Of a stretch of DNA of 64,000 nt, positions 23,587-35,899 are shown in pieces (position 1 is the first letter of the stretch; every line of letters begins with the position of its first letter). The DNA is from Dactylonectria macrodidyma. Lineage: Eukaryota > Ascomycota > Sordariomycetes > Hypocreales > Nectriaceae. The notes beneath the pieces are model-generated. The model did no database searches and had not been told where the DNA came from. It saw only the letters and a list, made by a program, of their open reading frames with translations. The stretch spans positions 1,240,001 through 1,304,000 of the forward strand of contig JAGMUV010000014.1 of NCBI GenBank assembly GCA_020744425.1, written 5' to 3'. The position numbers were made by a program, and so were the translations under genes.

Positions 23587-26500
23587 CTATTGCCCTGCTG
23601 AGTTGGCCACTTCGTTGAGCTTCGTCTTCTCGTCCTCAGTGAGCATGTTGTACCACTCCTGGAAGTTGGCCACATTCTCTCGGGCGCAGCGAATAAAAAA
23701 TTCGGTGAGGTATGCCTGGGTCTCATCGTCTCGCTGTCGCTGGCCACCGCCCTCCATGAATGACATGAGGTCAGCCTTAGTAGTGCCGAGACTCAGATCA
23801 AGGGTATCATCGTCATCCTCCCATCCCTCGTCGTCATTTTCATCATCATCAAAGTTAGCAGATGCCACGGCGGCGGCGGCAGCATTGGCAGCAGCTCGGA
23901 CACCGGATGCGGAGAGGAGCTCCTCGATGAGCACCTTGATAATTTTGAGCGACGCGGGAACGATGGTGTATTGATCGGGGTCTATTACTCGAGTCGGTCC
24001 ATTAGCTTGTTCTTCTTGCATGTATTGTGCGTAGAGTTGTGTCACAGTGAAATCTGCGGTTGGAATGTCGGCTGGTCTTAGGAACGTACTCTGTTTCGCA
24101 CGGGAGCGCGTCTTAATCAACACATCGTCGTTGTTGACAATCAGGTCACCCTTGACTGAGGTCTGCGCAAGACGGGAGTCGTTCAGGGAATAGAGCTTGG
24201 ACAGAGCAATAACGCTACGAAAAGGTTAGTAGGAAGGATGACACCTGAACTTCAACCACTCACTTCAATCGAATCTCCTCGTAACCAGCAAAGTTGACAG
24301 AATTCTCCAGCCACTTGGCCATGACAACCTGAAGACCGCTCTCACCGTTGATCTGAATCTGGCTCAAAAACTCGACAATATCGCTAGCGCCAGCCAGAGA
24401 GAGACGGGCAAAGACCAAAATGAGAGACTGGATGAAGGCAGCTGCTTGGGCAGAAGCAAGCCTATTGGCTACAGCCTGGAGAAGCTGTGGCAAGAAAGGG
24501 CCGAGACGCTCCTGGCCAGCCTTCTCAACCAGCTCAGCGGCGAGTCCACCAACCTCGGACGCAGAGTTATCCTCAATAGAAGGGCCAAGGAGTCGATCAA
24601 TGATGTGCAGGCAAACCTCCAGACCAGAACGACCGTTGGCATCTTGCCAGCTGAGAACTTGCTGGTGGTCGTGCTGGAGAATCCACTTGACTGTCTCCGA
24701 ACCGGGTCGCAGGACTTCTCCTTCAGTGGATTCCATGAGAAGGCGGTTCAGCTTGGGGAAGGTAGCTGCCACGAATCCAGGGGGTAGAGGCTCCGACCCG
24801 TGCTCAGCAAGGACAGCAAGTAGTTCGGTTGCAACCTGACAATTTTGAGTCTGATTCGTTTGTCAGAAGGGAAAATGGGGTACTCACGGTCACAAGTGGG
24901 TTGTCTTCTGTCAGGTTAGCAACGTCAAAGGCGCCAGTCAAGGTTGGCAGAATCTTGCCGCACAGGGTGGCATATGATACGGGATCAGCCAAGGAGCCGA
25001 CAATTTCCTCAAATGCCTCCGAGACCAACATGGTGACTTGGAAGTTGCTGGCACCGAGCTTGGCGAGTAAGAAGAGTAGATCCACAGACTGCACATCGTT
25101 CGAGAGAGCAATTCTCGTCTCCAGGCAGATGGCAGCGCGAAGAGCCTCGGCTAGAGTGACAAGAAGCTCGTCGGCATCCTCCATATCGCTGGGGTCCTTG
25201 CCATTGATGTAGGTCTGAATAGCGGTGATGATAGGAATCTGTCGATCGGGAGTGACACGCCCGGCATTAATGAGCCCCTCAGCAGCCTTGATACAAGCAA
25301 CCTGGACAACCTCGGATTCTTCGCGTGTGATGGAGTCGATAATGCGGTCTAGCAGAGAGGGAGGAGTCTCAAACGATCGGCAAAGCACGCCAGCAACGAG
25401 GTAGCCACGGGCGCGGAGGAGGGGTTCCTCAGGTCGGTTGATAGCAAAGTCGACCAGTTCCAAGTAGGCGTGAGCCACCTGATCAGGAATGGGCTTGCTC
25501 ATATCTTGGAAGTCACTGACCAGCATGACAAACAAGTATAGGGCAGACTCTTGGCTTCGCCACGATACAACATCACCAGTGAAAAGCGTCTTGGTGAAAG
25601 CAAACAGCCCATCAATCGTCTTCTGGTCAAACCACTCGCCCATCTTGATCAACAAGTCTCCAGCGGCGGTTCGGGCGGTGTAGTTGGCCGTGACGGAGGT
25701 CTCCTCAGCTAGGTACAAGGAACAGTCAATGTCCCACAGATCCTCCTCCTCTCGAGTCACGCGGGAGTAGGCGACGAGCATCTTCATGATCTCGATCATC
25801 CAGGGAACATCTTGAGCAGAGGCATGAGCATTCAGCTGGCCATCAAGCTCGGCTTGGACGGGGGGGGCTCTGAAGCACTGGTTCAAGAAGTCCAGCTCCT
25901 CAAGGATCAGGAAGTCCAGGGTATAGGGAAGGCTATCCGAGTCCTCCAGTCTTCCTTGGGCGTCATTGTTGATGTACAGCTCCTCGTGGGGGCCCTGCAT
26001 CAGGGTAAGTTCCTCCCACACGGCGCTGAAGAATGTGGTGCTCTGAGGGAGGAGCAGGTTGGGGAAGACGCGACGGATTCTCAGTAGAGTCTTGACGACC
26101 TGGAGCTTGAGGGCGATAATGCTGTTCCAGCTATCGGGCTGGGAGCCAGTGGTGAGGTCGGCTTCAGGCAGGCGGCTCTTCAGAACGTTGACGAAGAAGG
26201 GGTTCCACTCCTTCAGGAGCTCATCCGCAAAGGCACGTACCTCCTTGGCATGGTCGTCCTTGATCATGTTCATCAGGTCGAAGCAGCCTCGGAAGATGGA
26301 GATGGCCAGAGCTCGCAGCATGGGCTTCCTGTTCTCGTTAAGAGCGACTTCGGTCAGACCCTTGGAGATGTCCCGAGCCATGGAGAAGAACTGATCTTCG
26401 CTCAGACTCTCCTCAATGATATCATTTAGAACTCTCAATGCGCCATGGAGCTGAGCATCGGTGCCGGTGGGGATAACACCGAGGACGGTAGGGAGGAGGT

Positions 26501-26950
26501 GAGGCCACTGTTCGGGGAAATCATGGATGGCAATCTTGCCAACGGCGTAACTGTTCGCAGGGTATGGTAAGTAACTACGTGATAGTTTGAGTACTAGATG
26601 CGTTCGCGGGTGTACCTAGCGGAGATCTTGACTTTCCGGTCCTCTTCAGGGCTCAGAGCGAGGTCGAGGAGGGTCTGCTTGAGCTGACCGCGACTTTCGT
26701 CGGCGATAGGGATCTGAGGCTCGCCTTCATCGTCGTCGACATTCCAGTTCTTCTCGATGAACAATCGGAGGTTGGTGAGGGCAGCCTGTCGGATATTGGT
26801 CTCGATAGAAGCATGGGCAGCGACATTGGCGAGAGATAGGGGAAATGCCGGGTTGGTGCGAGCGTGTTTGAGCTCGATCTCGGCCTGCTGGCGGGGCGCC
26901 TGGTCGGGGAGCTGGGTGTTGGCCAGGAGCTGAACCAGCTGGTCCTCCAT
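23587..26950 (-). CDS. KAP114: Importin beta family, Kap114/importin-9-like
   Basis: Five exons, 26950-26616, 26550-24888, 24835-24264, 24214-24090 and 23981-23587, give 1029 residues, close to yeast Kap114 (1004) and human importin-9 (1041). The N-terminus has the Ran-binding importin N-domain (AEIELKHARTNPAFPLSL through IRQAALTNLRLFIEKNW). Tandem HEAT-like helices fill most of the protein. Near the C-terminus lies the acidic loop NFDDDENDDEGWEDDDD typical of this importin. The family carries TBP, histones and ribosomal proteins into the nucleus through nuclear pores with RanGTP release. The last intron (24089-23982, 108 nt) is a multiple of three and free of stops. I removed it because the junction then reads RAKQNPDQYTIVPASLKI as expected for the family. 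The start codon begins the conserved N-domain. Confidence 0.9.
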
Positions 26951-29900
26951 GTTTGCGGTAGCTGACTCTGGCTGGTCAACGACAAAGGAGGCTATTCGGA
27001 GTGTTGAAATGGGAGGGAGGGATGAATGACGCGGAGGAGGAGAAAGTTGTGGTAGCAGACCGAAGCTGGTGTTGGGTTGGCGTTGCTTTGCTGCTGTTGC
27101 TGTTGGCGGGGGACGGGATTGGATGGTGGGGGAGGAAACAGAAAAGTGGGCTTTTTTGAGTGGCTCGCTGGCTCAGTGGTCCGTCACTGGTCCAGTGGTT
27201 GGTTACTGGCCCAGACGCGCTCTGCGCCAGCACGTTGAGCGTTGGAATTAGGCGCCTAATAAACGAACCACCGTTACTAGTGGCTACCTGTAGATGGCTG
27301 CACTTCCGAGCATCGCGGGGCATATTTTTCCAAAATTTCACGTGTTTGCTCTCCAGATGTTTGCTTCCACGGTTCCACCAGATCGCCAGCTATGATGTGA
27401 AGCACAGCTATCTCGGGGTTACCTGTATTCTTAAGCCATCATGTCGTCACCAAGCAAAGGCCTACGTTCAACCGGAATACAGTCGTGCCTCGGATCCAAA
27501 CTGGCAATTTTCTACCATTTCTTCAATGCCTGTGGAGCCTACTTAGTCGGAGAACCCTCGCCTTGGCTGAAGGGTGACCAGTCGCTGGTGATACCATCAA
27601 GGAGGCGGTGATACAAGATATCCACATCACCGCTTATATTTAATGCACCTGCCCCTCAGCACCAAAGCGACAAAGGCGTCCGTCATCGTCAATTATGCCA
27701 CGCTAAACATTTTCCAGGTCCCGACAATCTGGTTCTCTTGTGTACGATGGGTAAGGTGAGCCTGTATGCTTCTAGGGTCTTCGGCATTGGATCGTTGTTT
27801 CGACTGGGCAGGAGGAATCTAGTCCTGGACACTGTCAACGTCAGTAAGAGCGAGTCGTTTATATCCTTTTGTGTCGTGCAAATGGTCGTCGCAGCCATGG
27901 TCTAGCGAACTTCATGGTGCTGTCATGCCTCGGGTCAAGTTGACCCGCTGCAAAAACCGCTTCGAGATGCTACCGTTGTGGGATGAGCAATCGAGTGGGA
28001 CACACATCGGCACTTGATGCAGGCTAGGCTACAGTTTTTATCCTTGCCTTGAGATGCATCGGAGAGTCTCCTCGGCAAAAATGTTTGCCAGTACGTAATC
28101 ATGCATTCGGGATGAATCAACACGGGCCTGTTATATCAAAGTTTTCCTAAATAGGCTATTATGCTGAGCAGGTAATTAGTGATTATTTGCTTGACAAGTG
28201 TGTCAAAGGTAGAATGTCTCGCAGGACTCTCGCACTGAGATTCTCACAGGGCCAATCAGCGTTGGGGCGTGACGGTTGTTCTCCGTTTGCGTGCGATCGT
28301 GGTCATGAGGAACAGCGCATGCATGTCTTCATAGCTAGTTGCGGAACTGGCCGCTCCTCCGGGTGACATCCATGCTCGGAACGGGCCATGTCAACCCGAA
28401 AACCCTCCATGGCACTGGTGTCACCGCACGAAGGGCTTCGGAAGTCCTGATCGTATGAGGTGATTGGCGACGCCCTAGTTCGCGGGGATTGAAACTCGGC
28501 GCGCGGCACGACAAGACTGGCTAACTGGTACGATCTCTCAACAGCGGCAACGGCCTCTCTCATATCCGTGCTCACCATGGTGATCCATTCAATGGCCAGG
28601 TTATTTTTTCTCGTTTCAGCACTCGGTCAAGATAAGGTATTGAACTGCGCGCAGTTTGAGCAGTCTCGTGATTTCCCGGACACATCACAAGTACGTCCCA
28701 GAGGGCAGAACTGAACAGAGTTTGGACTTTAGAGATGCAAGATAAACGGCCCAGCCAATGGTGCAGCCTCGATCGGCGAGACAGGGTTCTCGGCAAGATT
28801 CTGGAATGGCTGCGGTGTGGCGGAGGCCGGACATCGGAGAAAATTGCAGTCATCATCTTGGTGACAGGTACGAACGTCTAAAAGAGTATGTGGCATGGAC
28901 ATGTGTACTATGTACAGAGGCAAAGAAGCGATGTGATGTCGAGCAGGCTAACTGCTTCGCGGTACTGCCATGCAGCAATACTGCGCAGGCTCTGATTGGA
29001 GATAGGTGATGTTTGTCTGGGGAGGTGGGTTGACTCGATGAGATCGAGTAATAACTTCAATCCCATGCGGTGCGATAAACTAACTCGGCATGATGCGACG
29101 CTGCATTATCTTAGGCGCGTCTTTCTGACGATAAGAGGCCGAATTCAGCCAATGGCGGTGCGTCTAGTGTGGTCAACCGGGGAAGCCGTCTCTCTTGCAT
29201 GGCAACATGGCTCCAGTACTGATAGCAACCTGGGAGCTGGGGCGTTTCCCGGGGAAGAAACCTTCCAAGGGACCCCAAAGATACAGCGTAGCCTCTCCTA
29301 TTGCAGCCTAGAACGAACCCGTAACGAGCCCTAACCTTGCCACTAACGCCTCGTTCCCCAGGCCCAAGCAAAGAGTCCTGAGGCTTATCCACCACTCCGC
29401 TAATAAGACGGCACCACCAAAGCCACAACACCAACATTGCATCTCCGCAACACTGCGTAGCCGCGTCTCGAGAACCCACAGTTTGCCCGCTGACTATCCG
29501 CTGTCTACGGAGTACTTCGTACATACAACAGAGACGGCTCAAGACCTATCCAGGATCCATGTGGGGGTTCATTCCCCCCAGGTCGCCCCTCGGTCCCTCA
29601 GTCGCATGGTCTCGTCCAGCTACGACCTTTAGCATGAAGCGATACCCATGATACCGGGTACCTCTCGCCTCGCACCACTTGCTAGCTTTCAACAGACATG
29701 AGGGCCTCGGACAATGTACTCAGCTAGCAGCTAGAGGTCGGACTGGACTGACGACCTCTTTCCCAATAGGTATCCGCACCCCCGGCGGCGCCCTCTTAGC
29801 CATTCGCATTCCATCTACCTAGCCCTACCCATGTCTCGTGCGGCCGGCGGCCACCCGGCTATCACCAACGACTTGGCCTTGGGATGAGCGATCCGCAGCG

Positions 29901-30341
29901 TGGGTTGACTTTGGTTGATAACCAACTTGGACGATAGCCAGCCGTTCTTGGCGGCATAGTGGGGAGCACTGCAGAAGGATCATCCCCCATGCGTCTACGA
30001 TAAATACCGACGATCCCCTTCCTCCTCAACCGGCTTATGGCTTGCCAAACAGCGGGGAATCACAAAGCGGTTGCAGACAAAATTGTTTGACATTTCATTT
30101 CCCCTCACACACCACTTTGGGTGACATCCCAGTGGCCCCTTCTCGGCTTCACGTCATTGATTCGCCCCAAACCTACACGGGAAGCCTATATTCATTCAGC
30201 TCGCGCCACACAACACGCCTTGGTGCTTCTAGTTGATCATACTAGCCCATATACTTTGTGTGGACTGCCCATTTCTTGAAAGGGATCCTTCTTTAATCTT
30301 CAATTCCAACCTCCATCTACCGATACCCTCCCGTTTCCAAA
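26951..30341. other. Long gene-free stretch upstream of importin and permease
   Basis: About 3.4 kb between two divergent starts. Frames are short and unconvincing on both strands. GATA-type motifs occur at 28631-28636 and 29130-29135 (GATAAG) and 29384-29389 (CTTATC), which could bind the nitrogen regulator AreA/Nit2 upstream of the permease. No RNA gene, repeat family or transposase relic was recognised. Confidence 0.4.
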
Positions 30342-32146
30342 ATGGACTCGGGACTGCGTCGAAGATGGGCCGACAAGCTCGCCGTCGAGTCAGAGCCAGG
30401 CCTCACCCCGGCCCAACTCATGGTATGAACTAATTTTTTCGAGCTCAAGCCTATCTATTGATACGACTCTGGGTGTGATTTTGAGACGTCCTGAATAGTA
30501 CTGACTTCCTTCTCAGCTTACCAACCATGACTTGAAGCCCGTCGAGAAAGAACGCCGCCAATGGGGAGCGTGGAACTTCGTCGGCTTCTGGATTGCTGAC
30601 TCTTTCAACATCAACACGTGGATGATTTCTTCCTCAATGATCATCGGTGGCTTGTCATGGTGGCAAGCCTGGATCTGTGTTTGGGTCGGCTACACCTTTA
30701 CTGGTGTCTTCGTCGCCATGAACGCCCGTTTCGGTGCCATGTACCACATTGGTTTCCCCGTTGCCAACAGATCATCCTTTGGCATTTGGGGTAGTCTTTG
30801 GCCCGTCTTCAACCGTGCTGCTATGGGTAAGAACCTAGATTTACGTCGTACTACACCGACATGCTAACTCCCTCTCCTTAGCCTGTGTTTGGTACGGTGT
30901 GCAGAGCTATATCGGTGGCCATTGCGTGTACATCATGATCCGCTCCATTTGGAAATCATGGGATCGTGAGACGATTCCCAACACATTTTCTAAAGGCTCT
31001 GGCACCACTACGGCCGATTTCGTCTCCTTCTTCCTTTTCTGGTTCATCTCTCTACCGGCTATCTGGTTCCCTGTCCACAAGATCCGCCATCTCTTCACCG
31101 TCAAGGCTTATGTCGTCCCTGTGGCCGGAATTGCATTTCTTGCCTGGTCAGTTTCTCGGGCGGGAGGAATTGGCCCTATAATTAAGCAGAAGAATTCTAT
31201 CCACGGCAGTGACCTCGCTTGGGAGGTTATCAAGGGTATCATGTCCTCGATCGCCAACTTCGCCACCCTCATTGTCAACGGCAGCGACTTTTCCCGATTT
31301 GCTCGCAAACCCACAGATGCATTGTGGTCGCAGATGATCACTATCCCACTCGGATTTGCCATTACGTCCTTTATCGGCATCATCGTCTCCTCCTCCTCAA
31401 CTGTTATCTACGACGAGCCCATTTGGGACCCTCTCAGTCTCCTCGAGATGTTCATCGACGATGGAGGTTCAGCCCAGCGTTTCGGTGTATTCGTCATTGC
31501 CTTCGCCTTTGCTCTAGCTCAGCTCGGTACCAACATTGCTGCCAACTCCGTCTCAGCCGGAACGGATATGACTGCCTTGTTTCCCCGCTACATCAACATC
31601 CGCCGCGGTGGATATATCTGCGCTGCTATCGGTCTTGCCATGTGCCCTTACAACCTTCTCACCAGCGCCAATCAGTTTACCACCTACCTCTCCGCATACA
31701 GTGTCTTCCTGAGCTCCATTGCCGGCGTCATGGTCTCTGATTACTATATTGTTCGAAAGGGTTACTTGGAAATCAAGGAGCTTTATGACGGCCGCAAGTC
31801 TGGCCCTTACTTCTACAGCTATGGTATCAACTGGCGAGCGTATGTCGCCTACATTTCCGGCATCCTGATTAACGTCGTGGGCTTTGCGGGAGCCATCGGT
31901 CGCGAGGTTCCCAAAGGAGCCACATATATCTACAACTTCAACTACTTCTTCGGGTTTGGCATCGCTTGCGGAATGTACTGGCTCCTGTGCAAGTTCTTCC
32001 CTGTTCCGGCGACTAGCGACCGATGGATGGAGGTAGGTGATGAGATTGACGATGTGCGCGTGGCCTACAATTCGGACAGCGCGACTTACGATGAGGAGCA
32101 TGTGACTGAGACTTCCAAGGGGGTTGACGGGCCAAAGCAGTTTTGA
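30342..32146 (+). CDS. NCS1 permease, Fur type (uracil/uridine/allantoin)
   Basis: Three exons, 30342-30422, 30517-30826 and 30882-32146, give 551 residues, the usual NCS1 length. The polytopic membrane protein has about 12 hydrophobic segments. Recognisable pieces are the N-terminal [20 protein letters not shown] before TM1, [18 protein letters not shown] in TM1, [19 protein letters not shown] in the middle, and [16 protein letters not shown]. These match the Fur branch (Fur4, Fui1, Dal4 relatives), proton symporters for uracil, uridine or allantoin at the plasma membrane. Exact substrate cannot be told from sequence alone. Introns have GTATGA and GTAAGA donors. Three GATA motifs lie 1-1.7 kb upstream, so nitrogen control is plausible. 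Confidence 0.9.
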
Positions 32147-32278
32147 GGCTATGAAGGAAGCGTCAGATGATGTATATAATGATTGAGCAGTAGTTAGAGC
32201 CTCGACTTGAAAAGAGAACTGCGATTCGTATGACATAACTCCTCAGTGCATATCTCTGTCTCAGACAGACTGGCTACC

Positions 32279-34800
32279 CATCTGAGGCCAAAAGCCTCCA
32301 TACACTCCCACTTTTACGACATTTTTATACCAAGATCCTTCCCCTAATTTAATCTACAAATGGCTACTAAAATAAAGATAAAATAATACATAAACTAGGG
32401 AATAATTACTACATAACTTAGTGTACATTAAATGCCTGCCTACTAAATAAGGGGCGTGCGATTTGAGGACATGCGAACACGCTTTTCACAGACACTGAGG
32501 GCATTCCTCATTCTAAAACGGGACGAGGACACGAAAACCATGCGCATCCGGTGGATTCCTATTCTTTCGTTCATCCTATACCTCGTCAAGCAGACACTGA
32601 CTCTACCCTCTCAGGGCTACTACAATTGCTTTGAGGACGGCAGCGCCTGCAACAAATTAGTCAAGGACAGACGATTACCCTGCTATTAACGACCAAGTCG
32701 ATGCTGCACTTGCTGCTCGCATTATCGACTCTCCTTTGAGAATGATTCTTATTAAAAGTATTACTTTAGATGTCGTATCATTCTCTTCTCGCTAGTCTTG
32801 CATTTTCAATACCCTTCTAGCATTATCTCGTAAGCTAGATACTATTTATACTCTAAGAATCAAAGGCCTAATAAGTTAAGCGTCATCTAAACCATCTTTA
32901 AATAATGCGATACTAAGAAATTGATGGCGATTCATCTCTATAAGTGGCTTGGCTCTGCCTAGTATAACATATTAAATGACGTATATGGACAGTCTGATCA
33001 TCATGACGAGGGTCTTCCTTCTCCTCATCATCACTTTCGAAAGCTTCATCTTTTTTATAAATCCTCGAGCTTATATCATCCAGGTATGACGCCTTCCCTC
33101 GACTACAATGCGGTTAAGACCATCGCCAGAGACTTTCCAGACCTTCGTTGGCTTATTCTTTCTGAATAGTCATTGCACATATGCCAGCCCTTGTATTCTC
33201 CCGAAGCTACACATCTGTTGGTAACTGATTCGTGGTTTCCCATTCGACTTTGATCCATCGACCGTTCGTATGCCTGGACTTGCAGTTCTAAGCCAACTCT
33301 TATATACTAGAATGCAAAAACCACCAACCTAGTCAGGGTTCTTGGCACGTCACGTCTGACCCATTTTACATCTACTCTCTGCAAGAAAAGACTTGGCCGC
33401 CATCTTGTGCGCGAAGACTGGACTCTTCCAGGCACCCCAACTTCACTCTCAAGCGAAGAAATCAACACATGCTATTTCGCCGTCATTCGTCGCATTAGCT
33501 AGAGTATGCCTAATATCAAATAACTGGCCATTATGGACGAGTTTCCTTGTTATTATATGGAAACCAAAGTTGGTGGGGAGCAAATGCGAGTCAGCCTTGA
33601 GACCGTTCAGGGATCTCAACAGTCCTCCAAGTTCCCTCGTGGACTTGCTTAGATATGGTCTAGATTGTTGATGATATATCTTAGCAGTCTTTTCTTTAAC
33701 GCTGATTCATCCATCACGATTCATCTAGACCCAAAAAGAGATATTTCTTTAACGGCAATTTTTCCCAGGTCTTGCCAGTATGCAATGTAGTGAAGCACGC
33801 TGCGAAGATCATGAGCTGCCTCTCTTCACGTACAAATTGTGTGCCATCGGAGCGGAGCTTGATCTGCCAGTAGTGGTTACTCGCTCATGTTGGTTTCCAG
33901 TAGTGAATCACACGTACCCTTACCTGGAACACCTGATGACACCTAAAATGACCGTCGAGCGAAGTTCTTTTCTTTCTTCTTCAGAACTCCCCCAACTCGT
34001 GCCCTTTCTGCCGTCGCTCCACGGTGGAGGTTTCTGTCCCCACCCATCCACACGACGCCGTCTCCTTGGAGACCAGGCATTCTAGCAAGACTAGGCCTAT
34101 GGTCTTGAGAAGAGCTAGAAGAGCTTTCACGACAGAACCTCGAACAAGAATCCCGACGACGCGAAGCAGAAGCATCGAGGCTACCTGAGCAAGCGGCTCC
34201 ACAGCGCTATGGAAAGGTGAGCAATGTCTTCCACCCCTATCTGCGAATAGTTCACCGCTAACGACCCCTCTTACTTAGCCGCGGGAATGCTCATCCAGGA
34301 GAACTTACGGCGAACCTGGTCACTCTCCTTAACAGAGCAGCCAGAACAAGGTGAGCATTCATATCTAGGGGCCATTCCCTACACCAGGATCACCCAGAGC
34401 TCATGTCTTCTTCAGAGACAGGTCAATGAAACGGCATAGGGCAAGGCCCTACAGGAAGACAAAGCTATGACCGCAGACGCAGACGAGAACGACAATGACT
34501 CTGAAGATATCACGTCTGAGATCCTATCTTATGGCAACCATGATGTTGAGGATGAGGATGATATCCCCGTTTAACATGGCTGCCCACGATGGCATCCGTT
34601 TGCGGTTGCTGTGTCCAACTATGACAGCGCATTTAATGTCTGTCTTCGTAACATTCACCAATCTCGCACGCCATCTTCGAAGTATGCACAACCTTTCCGA
34701 GACCGAGATTGTCCAGCACATTCCAGAGCTTGCTCTGAGGGGGTAAACGAATTCACACCGCACGGTGCTCGCATCCTGATTGCACGAACCCCACCATAGG
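32279..34800. mobile_element. Decayed, AT-rich mobile-element zone
   Basis: It begins near 32279 with a degenerate terminal repeat (GAGGCCAAAAGCCTCCATAC then ACTCCCAC). This matches the inward sequence of the right end of the element closing at 35051 and lies in opposite orientation to it. The interior is AT-rich around 32330-32450 with many stops. Around 34090-34500 short coding-like pieces remain, with apparent introns (GTGAGC donors at 34217 and 34351, CTTAG and TTCAG acceptors). They encode a charged coiled stretch and an acidic Asp/Glu stretch, with a premature TAG. No transposase domain is recognisable. C-to-T decay such as RIP would explain the pattern, but I did not compute indices. 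Confidence 0.45.
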
Positions 34801-35051
34801 CAGTTTCGGGCCAAAAGTCTCCAAACACCTTCATTTTTCCTTAGACCTAGCATCTTTATATTAGGATCTACTTAGTACCTACTTTTCATATAAATTGTGG
34901 TTTAAAATAGGTATAATGTAGTACCTAAATAAAAGAATAGTATATGCCTAATTTACTGCATTTAGGTGTGCCTAAATATGATTAACAATGCATACTGAAC
35001 TGCTTTATAGCATTAACGTGGGAGTGTACAGAGACTTTCGGCCCGTCGCTG
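34801..35051. mobile_element. 251-bp TIR element (MITE-like)
   Basis: The left end CAGTTTCGGGCCAAAAGTCT and the reverse complement of the right end CAGCGACGGGCCGAAAGTCT agree at 21 of the first 28 positions, including CGGGCC, AAAGTCTC and CAC. A TA follows the right end (35052-35053) and a TA lies two bases before the left end. The interior is very AT-rich without coding capacity and repeats TAGGTA/TACCTA-like motifs. This is the build of a non-autonomous TA-inserting element. Confidence 0.7.
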
Positions 35052-35899
35052 TACCAGTCAAGGGGACGGTACCGAAGGCACGCGGCCACCTTCCATGGCG
35101 CATATGGTGATGTCTATCTCATTCTGGAGCAAGCCTAGGCCTCGCAATATGCGGGAGCCTAGTTGAGTTCGCGTGCATGTTTTATTTTATTTCGCGAATT
35201 TGTGTCTATCTGTGTCGTGGGATTTCTTCGTCGGGCAGATCTTTTCAGGTGGAAATCAGGCGTTATGCATGTCGTCGCTGAGTTCGCTGTAACAGTGCAG
35301 ACCCTATAGCTATCTATGCAAAATTGAGACACACATTAATCTAACCAATTTGATTTCAAGTGATCTGCCTGCTAGAATCGCTGCTTGGAAATCCAGCCAG
35401 CGTCACGATATCACTTATCCCAAGGCACAGGCGTTGGTAGTAGCCCGGATGGCCGCCGGCCGTATAAGACATGGGTATGGCTGGATAGATGGAATGCCGA
35501 TGGCTGCGAGGCTGAACGCACAAGGAACAATTGAGTTTCGGGACAGAATCTGGCTACTAAACTAGGAGCCATTGATGACAATACTCTCTTGGAGGGAAGT
35601 TTTAATAAGATTTCTTGAGCTAGATGCGGAAGAGGATGGGGATGTAGATAGGTTACAGCAAGTAATTCGGTTACGTGCCTAGCATCTCAAGTAACGGACC
35701 TTGGAATGGAAGACAGCAGAGATGCAATATCGTGAGTCTTGGCTTTAGTGTCACTTGAAAATGTGGTTGGTAGACATGCGTGGATTATCATTTATTCATC
35801 ATTCTGGTCATGGCCTTGTAAGAAGGCTTCGTTTTTTCGCCAATGCTACCAACTCATCGTCATAATCGTACAGCCCAGATTCCTCTCCTCGCCGTAAAA
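35052..35899. other. Intergenic; possible retroelement scrap
   Basis: No intact gene. A 71-codon frame at 35350-35565 (+) has wording like the pre-integrase part of Ty3/gypsy polyproteins (DLPARIAAWKSS and GTIEFRDRIWL, then YEPL out of frame). The match is short and weak. Confidence 0.25.
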
